Source of the DNA: Achromobacter dolens | GTDB lineage: Bacteria > Pseudomonadota > Gammaproteobacteria > Burkholderiales > Burkholderiaceae_B | Assembly (NCBI RefSeq): GCF_902859745.1 | Contig: NZ_CADIJW010000009.1 | Location: 88,322 to 152,321, forward strand | Direction of reading: 5' to 3' | Length of the DNA: 64,000 bases | Shown here: positions 1 through 12,624 of the stretch, piece after piece | How positions within the stretch are numbered: position 1 is the first letter of the stretch | Layout: the number at the start of each line of letters is the position of its first letter | Position numbers and translations under genes: made by a program | The notes under the pieces: model-generated | Seen by the model: the letters and a program-made list of their open reading frames with translations, nothing else | Told to the model about the DNA's origin: nothing | The model's database searches: none

Positions 1-1038
1 GTCGACCAATTCGGCTACCGCTTCGGGCGGCGTGAAGCGCGAAATGCCATGGCCGAGATTGAAGACATGGCCGCCCTTGCCCACCGGGCCGAAGGCGTCG
101 AGCACGCGGCGCGCTTCGGCGCGGATGGCCTCGGCGCCGCCAAACAGCGCCATGGGATCGAGGTTGCCCTGGAACGCGACCGAATCGCCGGTGCGGCGCC
201 GCGCCGCGGCCAGGTCCACCGTCCAGTCCAGGCCGACGGCGTCGCAGCCGCAAGCGGCGATGTCCTCGAGCCACTGGCCGCCGCCCTTGGTGAAAACGAT
301 GGCGGGCACGCGGCGGCCTTCGTGTTCACGGGTCAGGCCGGCCACGACCTTGCGGGTGTAGGCCAGCGAAAACTGCTGGAACAGGCCGTCGGCCAGCACG
401 CCGCCCCAACTGTCGAACAACATCACGGCCTGCGCGCCCGCGGCGATCTGTGCGTTCAGGTACTGAAGCGTCGCCTCGGCGTTGATTTCCAGGATTCGAT
501 GCAGCAGGTCGGGCCGCGCATACAGCATGGTCTTGATCAGGCGATAGTCATCGCTGCCCTGCCCTTCGACCATGTAGCAGGCGATGGTCCAGGGGCTGCC
601 CGCAAAGCCGATCAGTGGCACCTTGCCGTCCAGGTCGCGGCGGATCGTGCTGACGGCATCGAACACATAGCGCAGCCTGTCCATGTCGGGCACGGCCAGG
701 CGCGCCACGTCTTCCTCGGTGCGCACCGGCCGGGCGAAGCGCGGGCCCTCGCCTTCGGCAAAGTCCAGGCCCAGGCCCATGGCGTGTGGCACGGTCAGGA
801 TGTCCGAGAACAGGATGGCCGCGTCCAGATCGAAACGCTCCAGCGGCTGCAGCGTGACTTCCGAGGCGTAGTCCGGGTTCTGAGCCAGGCCCATGAAGGA
901 ACCGGCCCGGGCCCGCGTCTGGCGGTATTCGGGCAGGTAGCGGCCCGCCTGGCGCATCAGCCAGATCGGGGTGTAGGGCACGGGCTCGCGCAACAGCGCG
1001 CGCAAGAACACATCGTTCTTCAAGACGGAAGCAGACAC
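1..1038 (-). CDS. hemE: uroporphyrinogen decarboxylase, 3' end cut by window edge
   Basis: Cytosolic haem-synthesis enzyme that converts uroporphyrinogen III to coproporphyrinogen III. Reading the minus strand from a GTG at 1038 gives 346 codons without a stop to the window edge. The N-terminal signature [16 protein letters not shown] is the hallmark of the family, and MFNLGHGI-type sequence near the end ([18 protein letters not shown]) is the conserved C-terminal region. The family is about 355 residues, so roughly ten residues are missing off the left edge. GAGGAT four bases before the GTG supports that start. The gene is downstream of the ATP synthase operon but separated from it by a regulator gene and a terminator, so it is probably a separate transcript. 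Confidence 0.95.
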   Translation of the reverse strand, partial: MSASVLKNDVFLRALLREPVPYTPIWLMRQAGRYLPEYRQTRARAGSFMGLAQNPDYASEVTLQPLERFDLDAAILFSDILTVPHAMGLGLDFAEGEGPRFARPVRTEEDVARLAVPDMDRLRYVFDAVSTIRRDLDGKVPLIGFAGSPWTIACYMVEGQGSDDYRLIKTMLYARPDLLHRILEINAEATLQYLNAQIAAGAQAVMLFDSWGGVLADGLFQQFSLAYTRKVVAGLTREHEGRRVPAIVFTKGGGQWLEDIAACGCDAVGLDWTVDLAAARRRTGDSVAFQGNLDPMALFGGAEAIRAEARRVLDAFGPVGKGGHVFNLGHGISRFTPPEAVAELVD

Positions 1039-1138
1039 GACTATCCTCGATGATCGGAAGCCGTGATTTTACTGCCCCAAGCTGACAGGGCATGGCGGCG
1101 GCGCGGACGGCATTTGCCGGCGCGCAAACCGGGCAAAT

Positions 1139-1933
1139 TCAGCCGGCGTCGCCAACCCCTTCGGCCTGCATCGCGGCCTGGCGCCGATACGGCGCGGCAT
1201 CGATGCCGTGCTTGCGCATCAGCGCCCAGAACGCCCGCCGATGCTTGCTGGAAGCGCGCGCGGCGCGCGCCACGTTGCCATGATGACGCGACAGCGCCAG
1301 GCGGATGTAGTCGGACTCGAACCCATCAACCACCCGCGCCTTGGCCTGCCGGAAGGCCTCCTGGGTGTCGCGGCGGGGTTGGTAACGCAACCCCGCCAGC
1401 CCCTGCTGCAACACCTGCCGCGGCACTGGCGGCCGGGTGCATGGCTTGCCGGCCGACAGCGCACCGCCCGCGGCATACGCCGCCTCGGGTTCCCGCAAGC
1501 CCTCGGCCAACAGGGGCGAGCGCCGGGCCAGCCGCCCCAACCGCACGCGCAGGCTTTCGAGGCAATATGGCGCGGCCAGGAAATCCGATGCGCCCAACCG
1601 CAGCAGATCCTCGATGGCGGGCGCGGTCATGTCGTGCACGAACAGCAGGATGGGCGTGGCCAGCGCGCCGGCGGCCTGCTGCAGCGACATGCGGGTCCAG
1701 GCCAGCGATGCCGGCGCGACCGGCAGGATGCAGTGATCGTAGCGCCGCAGACCGACGGCCAACCCCGCCAGCGCATGGATGTCGGGGCCGCCCGACGCGC
1801 CACCGGGCGTGCGCAATGGCACCAGGTGCAGGCGCACCCGCGCCAGCCGGGGCTGGTCGCGCGCGACCCAGTGGCCCATGGTGATTTCGTGGCCCGGGGC
1901 GAGCAGCACCCCGCAATCCATGGCTTCTCGCAT
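1139..1933 (-). CDS. Fis-type DNA-binding regulator with degenerate receiver domain
   Basis: A 264-residue protein. Residues about 70-150 resemble a response-regulator receiver in outline (TPILLFVHD, then GASDFLAAPY), but the aspartate normally phosphorylated is not in place (YDHCILPV) and the usual KP near the end reads AAP. The C-terminal 45 residues form a Fis-type helix-turn-helix (FESDYIRLALSRHHGN, then ARAARASSKHRRAF) as in NtrC-family regulators, but the AAA+ ATPase domain is absent. This suggests a phosphorylation-independent DNA-binding regulator; the target is unknown. AGGAGGGA four bases before the ATG supports the start. It lies between hemE and the atpC terminator, on the same strand as both. 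Confidence 0.75.
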   Translation of the reverse strand: MREAMDCGVLLAPGHEITMGHWVARDQPRLARVRLHLVPLRTPGGASGGPDIHALAGLAVGLRRYDHCILPVAPASLAWTRMSLQQAAGALATPILLFVHDMTAPAIEDLLRLGASDFLAAPYCLESLRVRLGRLARRSPLLAEGLREPEAAYAAGGALSAGKPCTRPPVPRQVLQQGLAGLRYQPRRDTQEAFRQAKARVVDGFESDYIRLALSRHHGNVARAARASSKHRRAFWALMRKHGIDAAPYRRQAAMQAEGVGDAG

Positions 1934-2070
1934 GCAATCCCTCCTGGCTTGTGTTCCAAAGATTGCAGGCTACCGTTGCAGAACACGCCCGGCCATTCGT
2001 AGTGAGCGCAAGCGGGACTGCGGTCGACCGAGGGAAGCCGCCGCCGAACGAGCACGAAAGGCGGGCATGA

Positions 2071-2095
2071 AAAAAGCGGCCCAGGGCCGCTTTTT
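2071..2095 (-). terminator. intrinsic terminator of the atp operon
   Basis: AAAAAGCGGCC, a CAG loop, then GGCCGCTTTTT form an 11-bp symmetrical hairpin with a T-run on either strand, about 35 bp after the atpC stop. It should end the ATP synthase transcript and could also act on transcripts from the other strand. Confidence 0.85.
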
Positions 2096-2129
2096 CCGGA
2101 TCCGGGGCGAACCCCGGCAGGTCGTGCGC

Positions 2130-2555
2130 TCAGTGCGAGCGACCGCCTTGACGCAGCTTGCGCGCGGCGACGGCTTGCGCCGCCAGCATCGCCAGCTCGG
2201 CTTCGACAACCGCGATGTCGGCCTTGTCCTTGGCGTTGGCCAGGGCCTCTTCGGCGCGCTTGCGCGCTTCCAGGGCACGGGCCTCGTCCAGGTCGGCGGC
2301 ACGGATGGCCGTGTCGGCCAGGACCGTCACGCTGCCCGGCTGCACTTCCAGGATGCCCCCGGCGACGAAGATGTTTTCCTCGCCTTGGTCGGCACGAACG
2401 ATCTTGACCGTCCCGGGGCGTATGCGCGAAATCAGCGGGGTGTGACCGGGCAGGATGCCCAGCTCACCCGCCTCGCCAGGCAGCACCACGAACTTCGCCT
2501 CACCGGAGAAGATCGCTTCCTCTGCGCTGACGACATCCACATGCAGGGTAGCCAT
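2130..2555 (-). CDS. atpC: F1Fo ATP synthase epsilon subunit
   Basis: Regulatory and coupling subunit of the central stalk of F1, at the inner face of the cytoplasmic membrane. The 141-residue protein has the N-terminal beta-sandwich ([16 protein letters not shown] is the family signature) and an Ala-rich two-helix C-terminus that in relatives inhibits ATP hydrolysis. It is the last gene of the atp operon, 9 bp after atpD, and is followed by a strong hairpin terminator. Length is normal for the family. Confidence 0.97.
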   Translation of the reverse strand: MATLHVDVVSAEEAIFSGEAKFVVLPGEAGELGILPGHTPLISRIRPGTVKIVRADQGEENIFVAGGILEVQPGSVTVLADTAIRAADLDEARALEARKRAEEALANAKDKADIAVVEAELAMLAAQAVAARKLRQGGRSH

Positions 2556-2564
2556 ATCGGTTCC

Positions 2565-4914
<2,350 letters not shown>

Positions 4915-4938
4915 TGCGCTTTCCTGTGAAGACTGGCC

Positions 4939-5006
4939 GATGGGTTGTCGCTTGCGCCTCAACCATCCGATAAGGATGGGTGAGGCGCTTGCGCGCCTAA
5001 CCCATC
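4939..5006 (-). repeat. long stem-loop between atpA and atpG
   Basis: The atpA-atpG gap can fold into an extended hairpin. The inner arms 4954-4968 and 4974-4988 are complementary over 15 bp with one mismatch around a 5-nt loop, and the outer arms GATGGGTT (4939-4946) and AACCCATC (4999-5006) also pair. There is no T-run, so it is unlikely to terminate. It may be an RNA-processing or stability element that tunes the high alpha to low gamma expression ratio; that role is inference. Confidence 0.6.
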
Positions 5007-5012
5007 ACTTTC

Positions 5013-6554
5013 TTAAAAAGCACCGTGCTTCTTGAATTCCTGGATGGCGGCGGCGAGTTCGCTTTCGTCATCCTTGGACAGTTCCTTGGTGTCTTCGACG
5101 CGCTGGATCAGGGCCGCGTGCTTGGCCTTGAGCTGGTCCTTCAGCGCCTTTTCGAACGACAGCACCTGGGCCACGTCCACGTCATCCAGGTAGCCGTTGT
5201 TGACCGTGTACAGCGTGACGGCCAGTTCCCACACTTGCAGCGGCTGGTATTGCGGCTGCTTGAGCAGTTCGACCACGCGCTTGCCACGCTCGAGCTGGCG
5301 ACGGGTGGCGTCGTCCAGGTCCGAGGCGAACTGCGCGAAGGCGGCCAGTTCACGGTACTGCGCCAGGTCGGTACGGATACCGCCGGACAGCTTCTTGACG
5401 ACCTTGGTCTGGGCGGCACCGCCCACGCGCGACACCGAGATACCGGCGTTGATGGCGGGACGCACACCGGCGTTGAACAGGTCGGTTTCCAGGAAGATCT
5501 GGCCGTCGGTGATCGAGATCACGTTGGTCGGAACGAAGGCCGACACGTCGCCCGCCTGGGTTTCGATGATCGGCAGCGCGGTCAGCGAGCCGGTCTTGCC
5601 CTTGACGGCGCCACCGGTGAACTTCTCGACGTAGTCTTCGTTCACGCGAGCGGCACGCTCGAGCAGGCGCGAGTGCAGGTAGAACACGTCGCCCGGGTAG
5701 GCTTCGCGGCCCGGCGGACGGCGCAGCAGCAGCGAGACCTGGCGGTAGGCCCAGGCTTGCTTGGTCAGGTCGTCATAGACGATCAGGGCGTCTTCGCCGC
5801 GATCGCGGAAGTATTCGCCCATCGTGCAGCCGGCGTAGGCGGCCAGGTACTGCATGGCGGCGGAGTCCGAAGCCGAGGCGGCCACGACGATGGTGTATTC
5901 CATCGCGCCGTGCTCTTCCAGCTTGCGCACCACGTTGTTGATCGTCGAAGCCTTCTGGCCGATGGCGACGTACACGCAGGTGACGCCCTTGCCCTTCTGG
6001 CTGATGATGGTGTCGACGGCCACGGCGGTCTTGCCGGTCTGGCGGTCGCCAATGATCAGTTCGCGCTGGCCGCGGCCGATGGGAACCATCGAGTCGATAG
6101 CCTTGATGCCGGTTTGCAGCGGCTGCGACACCGAGCGGCGGGCGATAACGCCGGGGGCCACTTTTTCGATGATGTCGGTGGCCTTGGCGTTCACGGGGCC
6201 CTTGCCGTCGATCGGCTCGCCCAGCGTGTTGACCACGCGGCCTTTCAGCTCGGGGCCGACCGGCACTTCCAGAATGCGGCCGGTCGTCTTGACCGCGTCG
6301 CCTTCGGACACGCCGGTGTAGTCACCGAGAATAACGGCGCCGACGGAATCACGCTCGAGGTTGAGCGCCAGACCGAAGACGTTGTTGGGGAATTCGAGCA
6401 TTTCGCCCTGCATCACGTCGGACAGGCCGTGGATGCGGGTAATACCGTCGGTCACGGACACGACGGTGCCCTGAGTACGGACATCAGCCGAAGCGCCCAG
6501 GCCCTCGATGCGGCTCTTGAGCAGTTCGCTGATCTCGGAGGGATTGAGTTGCAT
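5013..6554 (-). CDS. atpA: F1Fo ATP synthase alpha subunit
   Basis: Non-catalytic nucleotide-binding subunit of the F1 hexamer. The 513-residue length is standard. The P-loop GDRQTGKT is at 169-176 and the alpha signature [17 protein letters not shown] is present near residue 365. The N-terminus [13 protein letters not shown] is the usual membrane-distal helix that contacts the delta subunit. It follows atpH by about 30 bp and precedes a long intergenic stem-loop before atpG. Confidence 0.99.
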   Translation of the reverse strand: MQLNPSEISELLKSRIEGLGASADVRTQGTVVSVTDGITRIHGLSDVMQGEMLEFPNNVFGLALNLERDSVGAVILGDYTGVSEGDAVKTTGRILEVPVGPELKGRVVNTLGEPIDGKGPVNAKATDIIEKVAPGVIARRSVSQPLQTGIKAIDSMVPIGRGQRELIIGDRQTGKTAVAVDTIISQKGKGVTCVYVAIGQKASTINNVVRKLEEHGAMEYTIVVAASASDSAAMQYLAAYAGCTMGEYFRDRGEDALIVYDDLTKQAWAYRQVSLLLRRPPGREAYPGDVFYLHSRLLERAARVNEDYVEKFTGGAVKGKTGSLTALPIIETQAGDVSAFVPTNVISITDGQIFLETDLFNAGVRPAINAGISVSRVGGAAQTKVVKKLSGGIRTDLAQYRELAAFAQFASDLDDATRRQLERGKRVVELLKQPQYQPLQVWELAVTLYTVNNGYLDDVDVAQVLSFEKALKDQLKAKHAALIQRVEDTKELSKDDESELAAAIQEFKKHGAF

Positions 6555-6585
6555 ATTGACTCCTGGAATCCTGTTAGTGCTGCCT

Positions 6586-7125
6586 TTAAGCGGCGAGCGT
6601 ATCGCGCATGCGGGCCAATTGGGCTTGTACGGAAGTATCGAGCACCTGGTCCCCGACGGCCACGCGCACGCCGCCGATCAACGACTGGTCGACGGTGACG
6701 ACGGGCTTGAGCTTCAGGCCGAATTTCTTCTCGAGGGCAACGACCAGTTCTTGGACCTGGGCGTCGCTCAGCTCGAACGCGCTGGTGATTTCCGCCTGCG
6801 CCGTGCCGTCGTGACGGTTCCGCAGCACCACGAATTGCGTGGCGATCTCGGGCAGCAGCAGCAACCGGTCGTTTTCGACCAGCAGCTCGATGAAATTGCG
6901 GGCGGCCTGGGGCAGTTCGGCCTTCACCAGGCCGGTAAACAGCTCGACGCGCTGCTTGTCGCCCAGACGCGGATCGGCCATGGCCTCGCGCACGTCGGGG
7001 TTGGAGGCGACCTGCGACAGCTCGCTGACCAGGTCGGCCCAAGCCTGCAGGCCGGCCTTGTCGTCGCGCGCGGCGGCGAACAAGGCTTCGGCGTAGGGCC
7101 TGGCAACAGTGGAAAGTTCAGCCAT
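6586..7125 (-). CDS. atpH: F1Fo ATP synthase delta subunit
   Basis: Peripheral-stalk subunit that ties the top of F1 to the b subunits. The 179-residue protein begins [16 protein letters not shown], the family N-terminus, and ends with the conserved pattern [18 protein letters not shown], then [12 protein letters not shown]. It lies 12 bp after atpF in the canonical operon order. Confidence 0.97.
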   Translation of the reverse strand: MAELSTVARPYAEALFAAARDDKAGLQAWADLVSELSQVASNPDVREAMADPRLGDKQRVELFTGLVKAELPQAARNFIELLVENDRLLLLPEIATQFVVLRNRHDGTAQAEITSAFELSDAQVQELVVALEKKFGLKLKPVVTVDQSLIGGVRVAVGDQVLDTSVQAQLARMRDTLAA

Positions 7126-7137
7126 GACGGTCCCGGA

Positions 7138-7608
7138 TTAAAGCTGCGCGCGGAGCTGGTTCAGCAGCTCGGCGTGGGCGCGGGCGTCAACCTCGCGCTT
7201 GAGGATCTGTTCAGCACCCTTGACGGCCAGCGCGGCGACGTCGTCGCGCAGCGAATCACGGGCGCGCTGGACTTCCTGCGCGGCATCCTGTGCAGCTTGC
7301 GCCACGATGCGGGCACGCTCGGCTTCCGCTTCACGGCGGGCCTGCTCGATCAGGGAGGCGGCTTGCTTCTCGGCCTCGATGATGCGGGCGTGGTTTTCGG
7401 ACTTGGCAGAAGCCTCGATCAGACTGACACGCGCCTGGGCCTGGGCCAGATCGGCCTTGCCCTTCTCCGCGGCGGCAAGGCCGTCGGCGATTTTTTGGCG
7501 GCGCTCGTCCATCGCCTTCGTCAGAGGAGGCCACACGAATTTCATCGTGAACCAGCCCAGAACGAAGAACACGAGCATCTGGAAAATGATCGTCGCGTTC
7601 AGATTCAC
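7138..7608 (-). CDS. atpF: F1Fo ATP synthase b subunit
   Basis: Membrane-anchored peripheral stalk of the ATP synthase. One N-terminal transmembrane helix ([20 protein letters not shown]) is followed by a long charged, Ala-rich coiled coil to residue 156, the normal size. Translation starts at a GTG (7606-7608) preceded by AAGGAACG. A gap of about 140 bp with small GC-rich hairpins separates it from atpE, which is common where c subunit is made in excess. Confidence 0.97.
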   Translation of the reverse strand: MNLNATIIFQMLVFFVLGWFTMKFVWPPLTKAMDERRQKIADGLAAAEKGKADLAQAQARVSLIEASAKSENHARIIEAEKQAASLIEQARREAEAERARIVAQAAQDAAQEVQRARDSLRDDVAALAVKGAEQILKREVDARAHAELLNQLRAQL

Positions 7609-7750
7609 GGTCGTTCCTTTAACACCTTGCGGCTCCGACGGCGCCCGGGACGGGCAACGCGGAGCACTCGATACTTTGCCGGTCGGCGACGGGGCTCAGG
7701 CCCGCATCGCCGCCAGCGTCATGACCCGCCTTTTCGCCGGCGGGCGTGCC

Positions 7751-8020
<270 letters not shown>

Positions 8021-8111
8021 TCAAAAAAATAAAAGATTGGGGTACTGCTCAATGCAAGAGGATCTTGCTATCCAGCGCCGGCCCGGAGGCCGACGCCGGA
8101 AATTCGGGGGA

Positions 8112-9005
<894 letters not shown>

Positions 9006-9079
9006 CTATTTGCTGTATGCCCGAGCCCTTGCGAGCCGGACGATTCCACGATTCCGTTTGCCGTTACCTACCCGGCGCG

Positions 9080-9625
9080 CTATGACAACTTGCGGAACAT
9101 CAAAAGCAGGAGATATCCCTTCAGCGTGAGTATCAAGCCCAGCAGCGCGGCGGGCCAGACGAGACTGTCCTGCGCCACACGCGAAAGCAGCCACAACAGC
9201 AACGCCGTTGCGAACAACTTGATCAACTCACCAGAGAGAAAGGTAAAGGGACTGGCCTTACCGGCCCGAACACTGACAGCCAGGCGCAATGCGAACAACG
9301 CATTGGGTATGAAATACGCTCCTGCCCCCGCCAGCGCCGACCAACCTGCCGCCGCCCCTCCGACAAACCCCGCTATTACTGCTGCTGCGAGCCCCATGGC
9401 GCCTTGCGCCGCCAGTGCCAACAAGAGTCCGCGGCCAGCCTGCGCATTCAGCGCCGCGCGGTCCGCGTCGCTGAGAACCAGCACCCGGTCCACCGGATCC
9501 TGATCCGCCAGAACCTGGCGTGCCTCGCCCTGTTGCGCAAGGGGCTGATTCAACCCACAGGATGCATCCCGGGTTTTCTCATCCCAACCGCGCGCAGGTT
9601 CGTGCCGCACTGTGTTCTGCTGCAT
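9080..9625 (-). CDS. atpI: ATP synthase-associated protein I
   Basis: First gene of the atp operon; AtpI helps assembly of the c ring in relatives. The 181-residue protein has a hydrophilic N-terminus of about 65 residues and then four predicted membrane helices (for example GLLLALAAQGAMGLAAAVIA and LLWLLSRVAQDSLVWPAALL). Sequence conservation in this family is weak, so the call rests on position and topology. The start is ATG at 9625 after GGGGAAG; a TTG directly before it is less likely. The N-terminal extension is longer than in most AtpI proteins. Confidence 0.85.
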   Translation of the reverse strand: MQQNTVRHEPARGWDEKTRDASCGLNQPLAQQGEARQVLADQDPVDRVLVLSDADRAALNAQAGRGLLLALAAQGAMGLAAAVIAGFVGGAAAGWSALAGAGAYFIPNALFALRLAVSVRAGKASPFTFLSGELIKLFATALLLWLLSRVAQDSLVWPAALLGLILTLKGYLLLLMFRKLS

Positions 9626-9728
9626 CAAACTTCCCCGCTTAAAGCCTCATACCGCAAGCCTTGCCCCTGTCAGAACCCTGGCGAAATCCCTGCCATGTGT
9701 TCTTATCCCGCAAGCGTCAAACCCGCAG

Positions 9729-9758
9729 AGTATAGCGTGATTCTTTTTACCCGAGCAA
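9729..9758 (-). promoter_or_regulatory. candidate sigma-70 promoter of the atp operon
   Basis: On the minus strand TTGCTC (9753-9758) and TATACT (9729-9734) are separated by 18 bp, about 105 bp before the atpI start. The -10 box matches the consensus at five of six positions, the -35 at three. The region is visibly AT-richer than its surroundings. Confidence 0.55.
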
Positions 9759-9885
9759 ATGAACTTTCGGCGGTTTGTAAGGCGGCAACAGCATCCGCCG
9801 AGCCGCCCGCGGCGTGAAAAATTGGGGACGCGAAATCGGAGCGCCCTTGCATGCGCCAAGGGTCGCGCGGACCTCGGGCGGGCAA

Positions 9886-9912
9886 ATAAAAACGGCCCCT
9901 CGCGGGGCCGTT
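9886..9912 (-). terminator. intrinsic terminator after the DUF1254 gene
   Basis: AACGGCCCC, a CGAG-type loop and GGGGCCGTT form a stem whose minus-strand 3' side runs into a short T-run (AAAAA on the plus strand at 9888-9892). It sits about 40 bp after the stop at 9954. Confidence 0.8.
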
Positions 9913-9953
9913 GTTCGCGTCTCGGCGGCGAAAGCCGCGCCGCGTCGGATCGG

Positions 9954-11516
9954 TCAGTCGCGCTTGACCGGCGGCGGCGCCCACTGCCCGTCGAGCGCGA
10001 CATCCTGCGGCCAGTACAGGCGCATGCTCAGCAGGAACTGGCCGTCGGCGGCGGGCGTCGCCAACCAGTTGGCGCGCTTGCGCTCGCCCGGATCGCGGCG
10101 CTGGATGTAGATGTCCAGGGAGCCATCGGCGTTGTACTTCAGGCCGTCGGTGCTGCGCAGCGCATAGCGGTTGGCCGGGTTGTCGGCGAAGCCGTGCTTG
10201 TCGTTATAGACATGCAGCGACCAGAAGGCGTTGGCCGGCGGCAACTGGCCCTTCTCGAAATGCAGCACGTAGTCCTCGTTCGAGTTGAGCGGGCGACCCT
10301 TGCTGTCGGCCACCGTGACCGGATAAAGCACGTCCTCGGCGGTCGGCGCGCCCAGGCCGGCATAGGCGATGGCGGCGCGGCGCGTGTAGTCGGTGCCATA
10401 GGTGCCGATGCCGGTGAGCACGGTGTTCCAGCCGTTCATCGGCGTGGCCAGGCGCGACACGCCATCGGCGATGCGGCGGCCGGCCAGCGGCTGCGCCTCG
10501 GTCAGCGCCTGTTGCACCGCAGGACTCAAGCGGCCATACGAGAACGGTTGGCGGGCGTCCAGACCGATGCGGCGCATGCGGTCCAGAATCGGCGTGTCGT
10601 TGGCATGCGGCGGATTGTTGCGCATGACGTCGAAGAACAGCGTGAAGAACGACGCCGCATCCAGGCCCGCGGCCTGCTCGGCCGGCGTGCCCTCGCCCAC
10701 CGTCACCGGGGTGGACATTGGCATCGGCACGTCGCTGCCGATCGGGGCCGTGCCTACGCCCGGACCTGTCTGCGGATACGGCGTGGCGCTGCCAGGACCG
10801 CGATGGCGGCCGGGCGCCGGCGCCACCGGCGTCACCATGGGGCTGGCCGACATGTTGGCCTGGATCTGGTTGACCGCGGCGTAGTCCTGCGGACCGCCGG
10901 TCTGGGTCCAGCCGATCAGCCAGCCGGTCGAGGTGGGGCTGCGGATCACGTCCACGCCCGGCGGCGGCACACCGTCCCAATGGGGACCGACGATGGCGAA
11001 CGATTGCGCGCCCTGGCCATTGGTGCGCGTGCCGCGCGAGGCGAACACGTCGCTCCACATATCCAGCGCCGAGAGCACGGTGTAGCGGTTGCCGGTGTCG
11101 GGCAGGCGCACGATCAGCGGTGCGCGCGAGACATCGAACCACAGGCTCGAATACAGCGCGTCGGCGCTGGGCCAGGGCGTGTCGGCGGCGCGCGGATCGG
11201 GGAAGGCGGCCTTGTGGCCGAACTGGTTGACGGGCGCCTTGCCTTCGAGCGGCGACTGCACCGCGGTGGCCTTGCGGCGCGCCAGCTCCATCACCACCAT
11301 CGGATAGGCGTAGACATAGGCGTCGATCGCGATGTCGCGCAGTTCCTGCGCGCTCATCTGCGGCGCGGGCGCGTTGGCGGCGGGATACGGCGTTTCCGAT
11401 ACCAGCCGCAGCGTCGGCTGCGGCGATTGCGCTTGCGTAGCGGTCATGAAGCAGGCGCTGAGGGCGCCCGCGAGCACGGCGGCTGACCACCGGCGGTTGA
11501 AGGGGGAAGTACGCAT
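9954..11516 (-). CDS. exported DUF1254/DUF1214 protein
   Basis: A 520-residue predicted periplasmic or secreted protein of unknown function. The start at 11516 gives a classical Sec signal peptide (MRTSPFNRRWSAAVLAGALS, then ACFMTATQAQ) and has AAGGAG six bases upstream; an upstream in-frame ATG would add 54 unconserved residues. The DUF1254 part includes AIDAYVYAYPMVVMELARRK and the DUF1214 part includes FWSLHVYNDKHGFADNPANR followed by LKYNADGSLDIYIQ. A Pro/Gly-rich stretch of about 50 residues near the middle is absent from the paralogue at 57594-59087. It has its own terminator, so it is likely a single-gene transcript. Confidence 0.85.
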   Translation of the reverse strand: MRTSPFNRRWSAAVLAGALSACFMTATQAQSPQPTLRLVSETPYPAANAPAPQMSAQELRDIAIDAYVYAYPMVVMELARRKATAVQSPLEGKAPVNQFGHKAAFPDPRAADTPWPSADALYSSLWFDVSRAPLIVRLPDTGNRYTVLSALDMWSDVFASRGTRTNGQGAQSFAIVGPHWDGVPPPGVDVIRSPTSTGWLIGWTQTGGPQDYAAVNQIQANMSASPMVTPVAPAPGRHRGPGSATPYPQTGPGVGTAPIGSDVPMPMSTPVTVGEGTPAEQAAGLDAASFFTLFFDVMRNNPPHANDTPILDRMRRIGLDARQPFSYGRLSPAVQQALTEAQPLAGRRIADGVSRLATPMNGWNTVLTGIGTYGTDYTRRAAIAYAGLGAPTAEDVLYPVTVADSKGRPLNSNEDYVLHFEKGQLPPANAFWSLHVYNDKHGFADNPANRYALRSTDGLKYNADGSLDIYIQRRDPGERKRANWLATPAADGQFLLSMRLYWPQDVALDGQWAPPPVKRD

Positions 11517-11704
11517 GCAAGGCTCCTTGTTGCTATTGTTTGCAGACGAGCCGCCGCGCTTGGGGCTTACCAGTTCGGGCAAGCCTCTCTGGCGCGACAT
11601 CTCGTTTTCAGAGTGACGCCTTTTCAGGATAGGGCCGATCACTGCAACAAGGTGCTGTCCAAAAGTTTCAAGGCGCAACGCGCCAACCCGACCGCGCAGG
11701 CATG

Positions 11705-11728
11705 AAAAACGCGCCCGGAAAGGGCGCG
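11705..11728 (-). terminator. intrinsic terminator after the enoyl-CoA hydratase
   Basis: CGCGCCC (11710-11716) and GGGCGCG (11722-11728) pair around a 5-nt loop, followed on the minus strand by TTTTT (11705-11709). It is about 80 bp past the stop at 11809. Confidence 0.75.
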
Positions 11729-11808
11729 CACGGGAAAACAGGGCCGGACGTCGGGGCCACGCGCCCGGGATACCCGGCCCCGGCGCAGCCGGGCCGGCGT
11801 AACAAGGC

Positions 11809-12585
11809 TTAACGGTGTTTGAAGTCCGGTTTGCGCTTTTCGGTGAAGGCGGCCATGCCTTCCTTCTGGTCCTCGGTCGCGAACAGCGAATGGAAGACGC
11901 GGCGCTCGAACAGCAAGCCTTCGTTGAGCGAACCTTCGAAGGCGCGGTTGACGCATTCCTTGGCCATCATGACCGAGGGCAGCGACATCGAGGCGATCAC
12001 GGTGGCGGCCTCCAGGGCTTCGTCCATCAGCTTGTCGGCCGGCACCACGCGCGACACCAGGCCGGCGCGCTCGGCTTCCTCGGCGCCCATCATGCGGGCG
12101 GTCAGGGCCATGTCCATGGCCTTGGCCTTGCCCACCGCACGCGGCAGGCGCTGGGTGCCGCCGGCGCCGGGAATGACGCCCAGCTTGATCTCGGGCTGGC
12201 CGAACTTGGCCGTGTCGGCGGCGATGATGATGTCGCACATCATGGCCAGTTCGCAGCCGCCGCCGAGCGCGTAGCCGGCGACCGCGGCGATCACGGGCTT
12301 GCGGATGCGCTTGAGGGTTTCCCAGTTGCGGGTGATGTATTCGCTGCCGTACACATCCATGTACGACCAGTCTTTCATGGCGCCGATGTCGGCGCCCGCG
12401 GCAAAGGCCTTTTCGCTGCCGGTGATGACGACCGCGCCGATGTCCGCATCCGCCTCGAAAGCCAGCAGCGCCGCCCCGAGCTCGTTCATCAGTTGATCGT
12501 TGAGCGCGTTGAGCGCCTTGGGGCGGTTCAGCGTCAGCAGACCGACGCGGCCGCGGGTTTCGACCAGCACAAACGACTCGCTCAT
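11809..12585 (-). CDS. enoyl-CoA hydratase (crotonase family)
   Basis: Cytosolic beta-oxidation enzyme that hydrates trans-2-enoyl-CoA to 3-hydroxyacyl-CoA. The 258-residue length matches short-chain hydratases. The oxyanion-hole segment [11 protein letters not shown] and both catalytic glutamates are present, in [11 protein letters not shown] and in [19 protein letters not shown], so a true hydratase is more likely than another crotonase. The start [20 protein letters not shown] is chosen over an upstream ATG that would read through the divergent promoter region. It is divergent from the M61 peptidase with only 39 bp between starts. Confidence 0.92.
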   Translation of the reverse strand: MSESFVLVETRGRVGLLTLNRPKALNALNDQLMNELGAALLAFEADADIGAVVITGSEKAFAAGADIGAMKDWSYMDVYGSEYITRNWETLKRIRKPVIAAVAGYALGGGCELAMMCDIIIAADTAKFGQPEIKLGVIPGAGGTQRLPRAVGKAKAMDMALTARMMGAEEAERAGLVSRVVPADKLMDEALEAATVIASMSLPSVMMAKECVNRAFEGSLNEGLLFERRVFHSLFATEDQKEGMAAFTEKRKPDFKHR

Positions 12586-12624
12586 TACCTGTCTCCAGAG
12601 GATGGGATGAAATAAGATATACGC

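Larger units (their letters stand above)
9626..9953. other. gene-free gap between atpI and the DUF1254 gene
   Basis: This 328-bp gap holds the candidate atp promoter (9729-9758) and the terminator of the neighbouring DUF1254 gene (9886-9912). Open frames crossing it are GC-rich antisense shadows without a ribosome binding site. I see no RNA gene in it. Confidence 0.6.
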
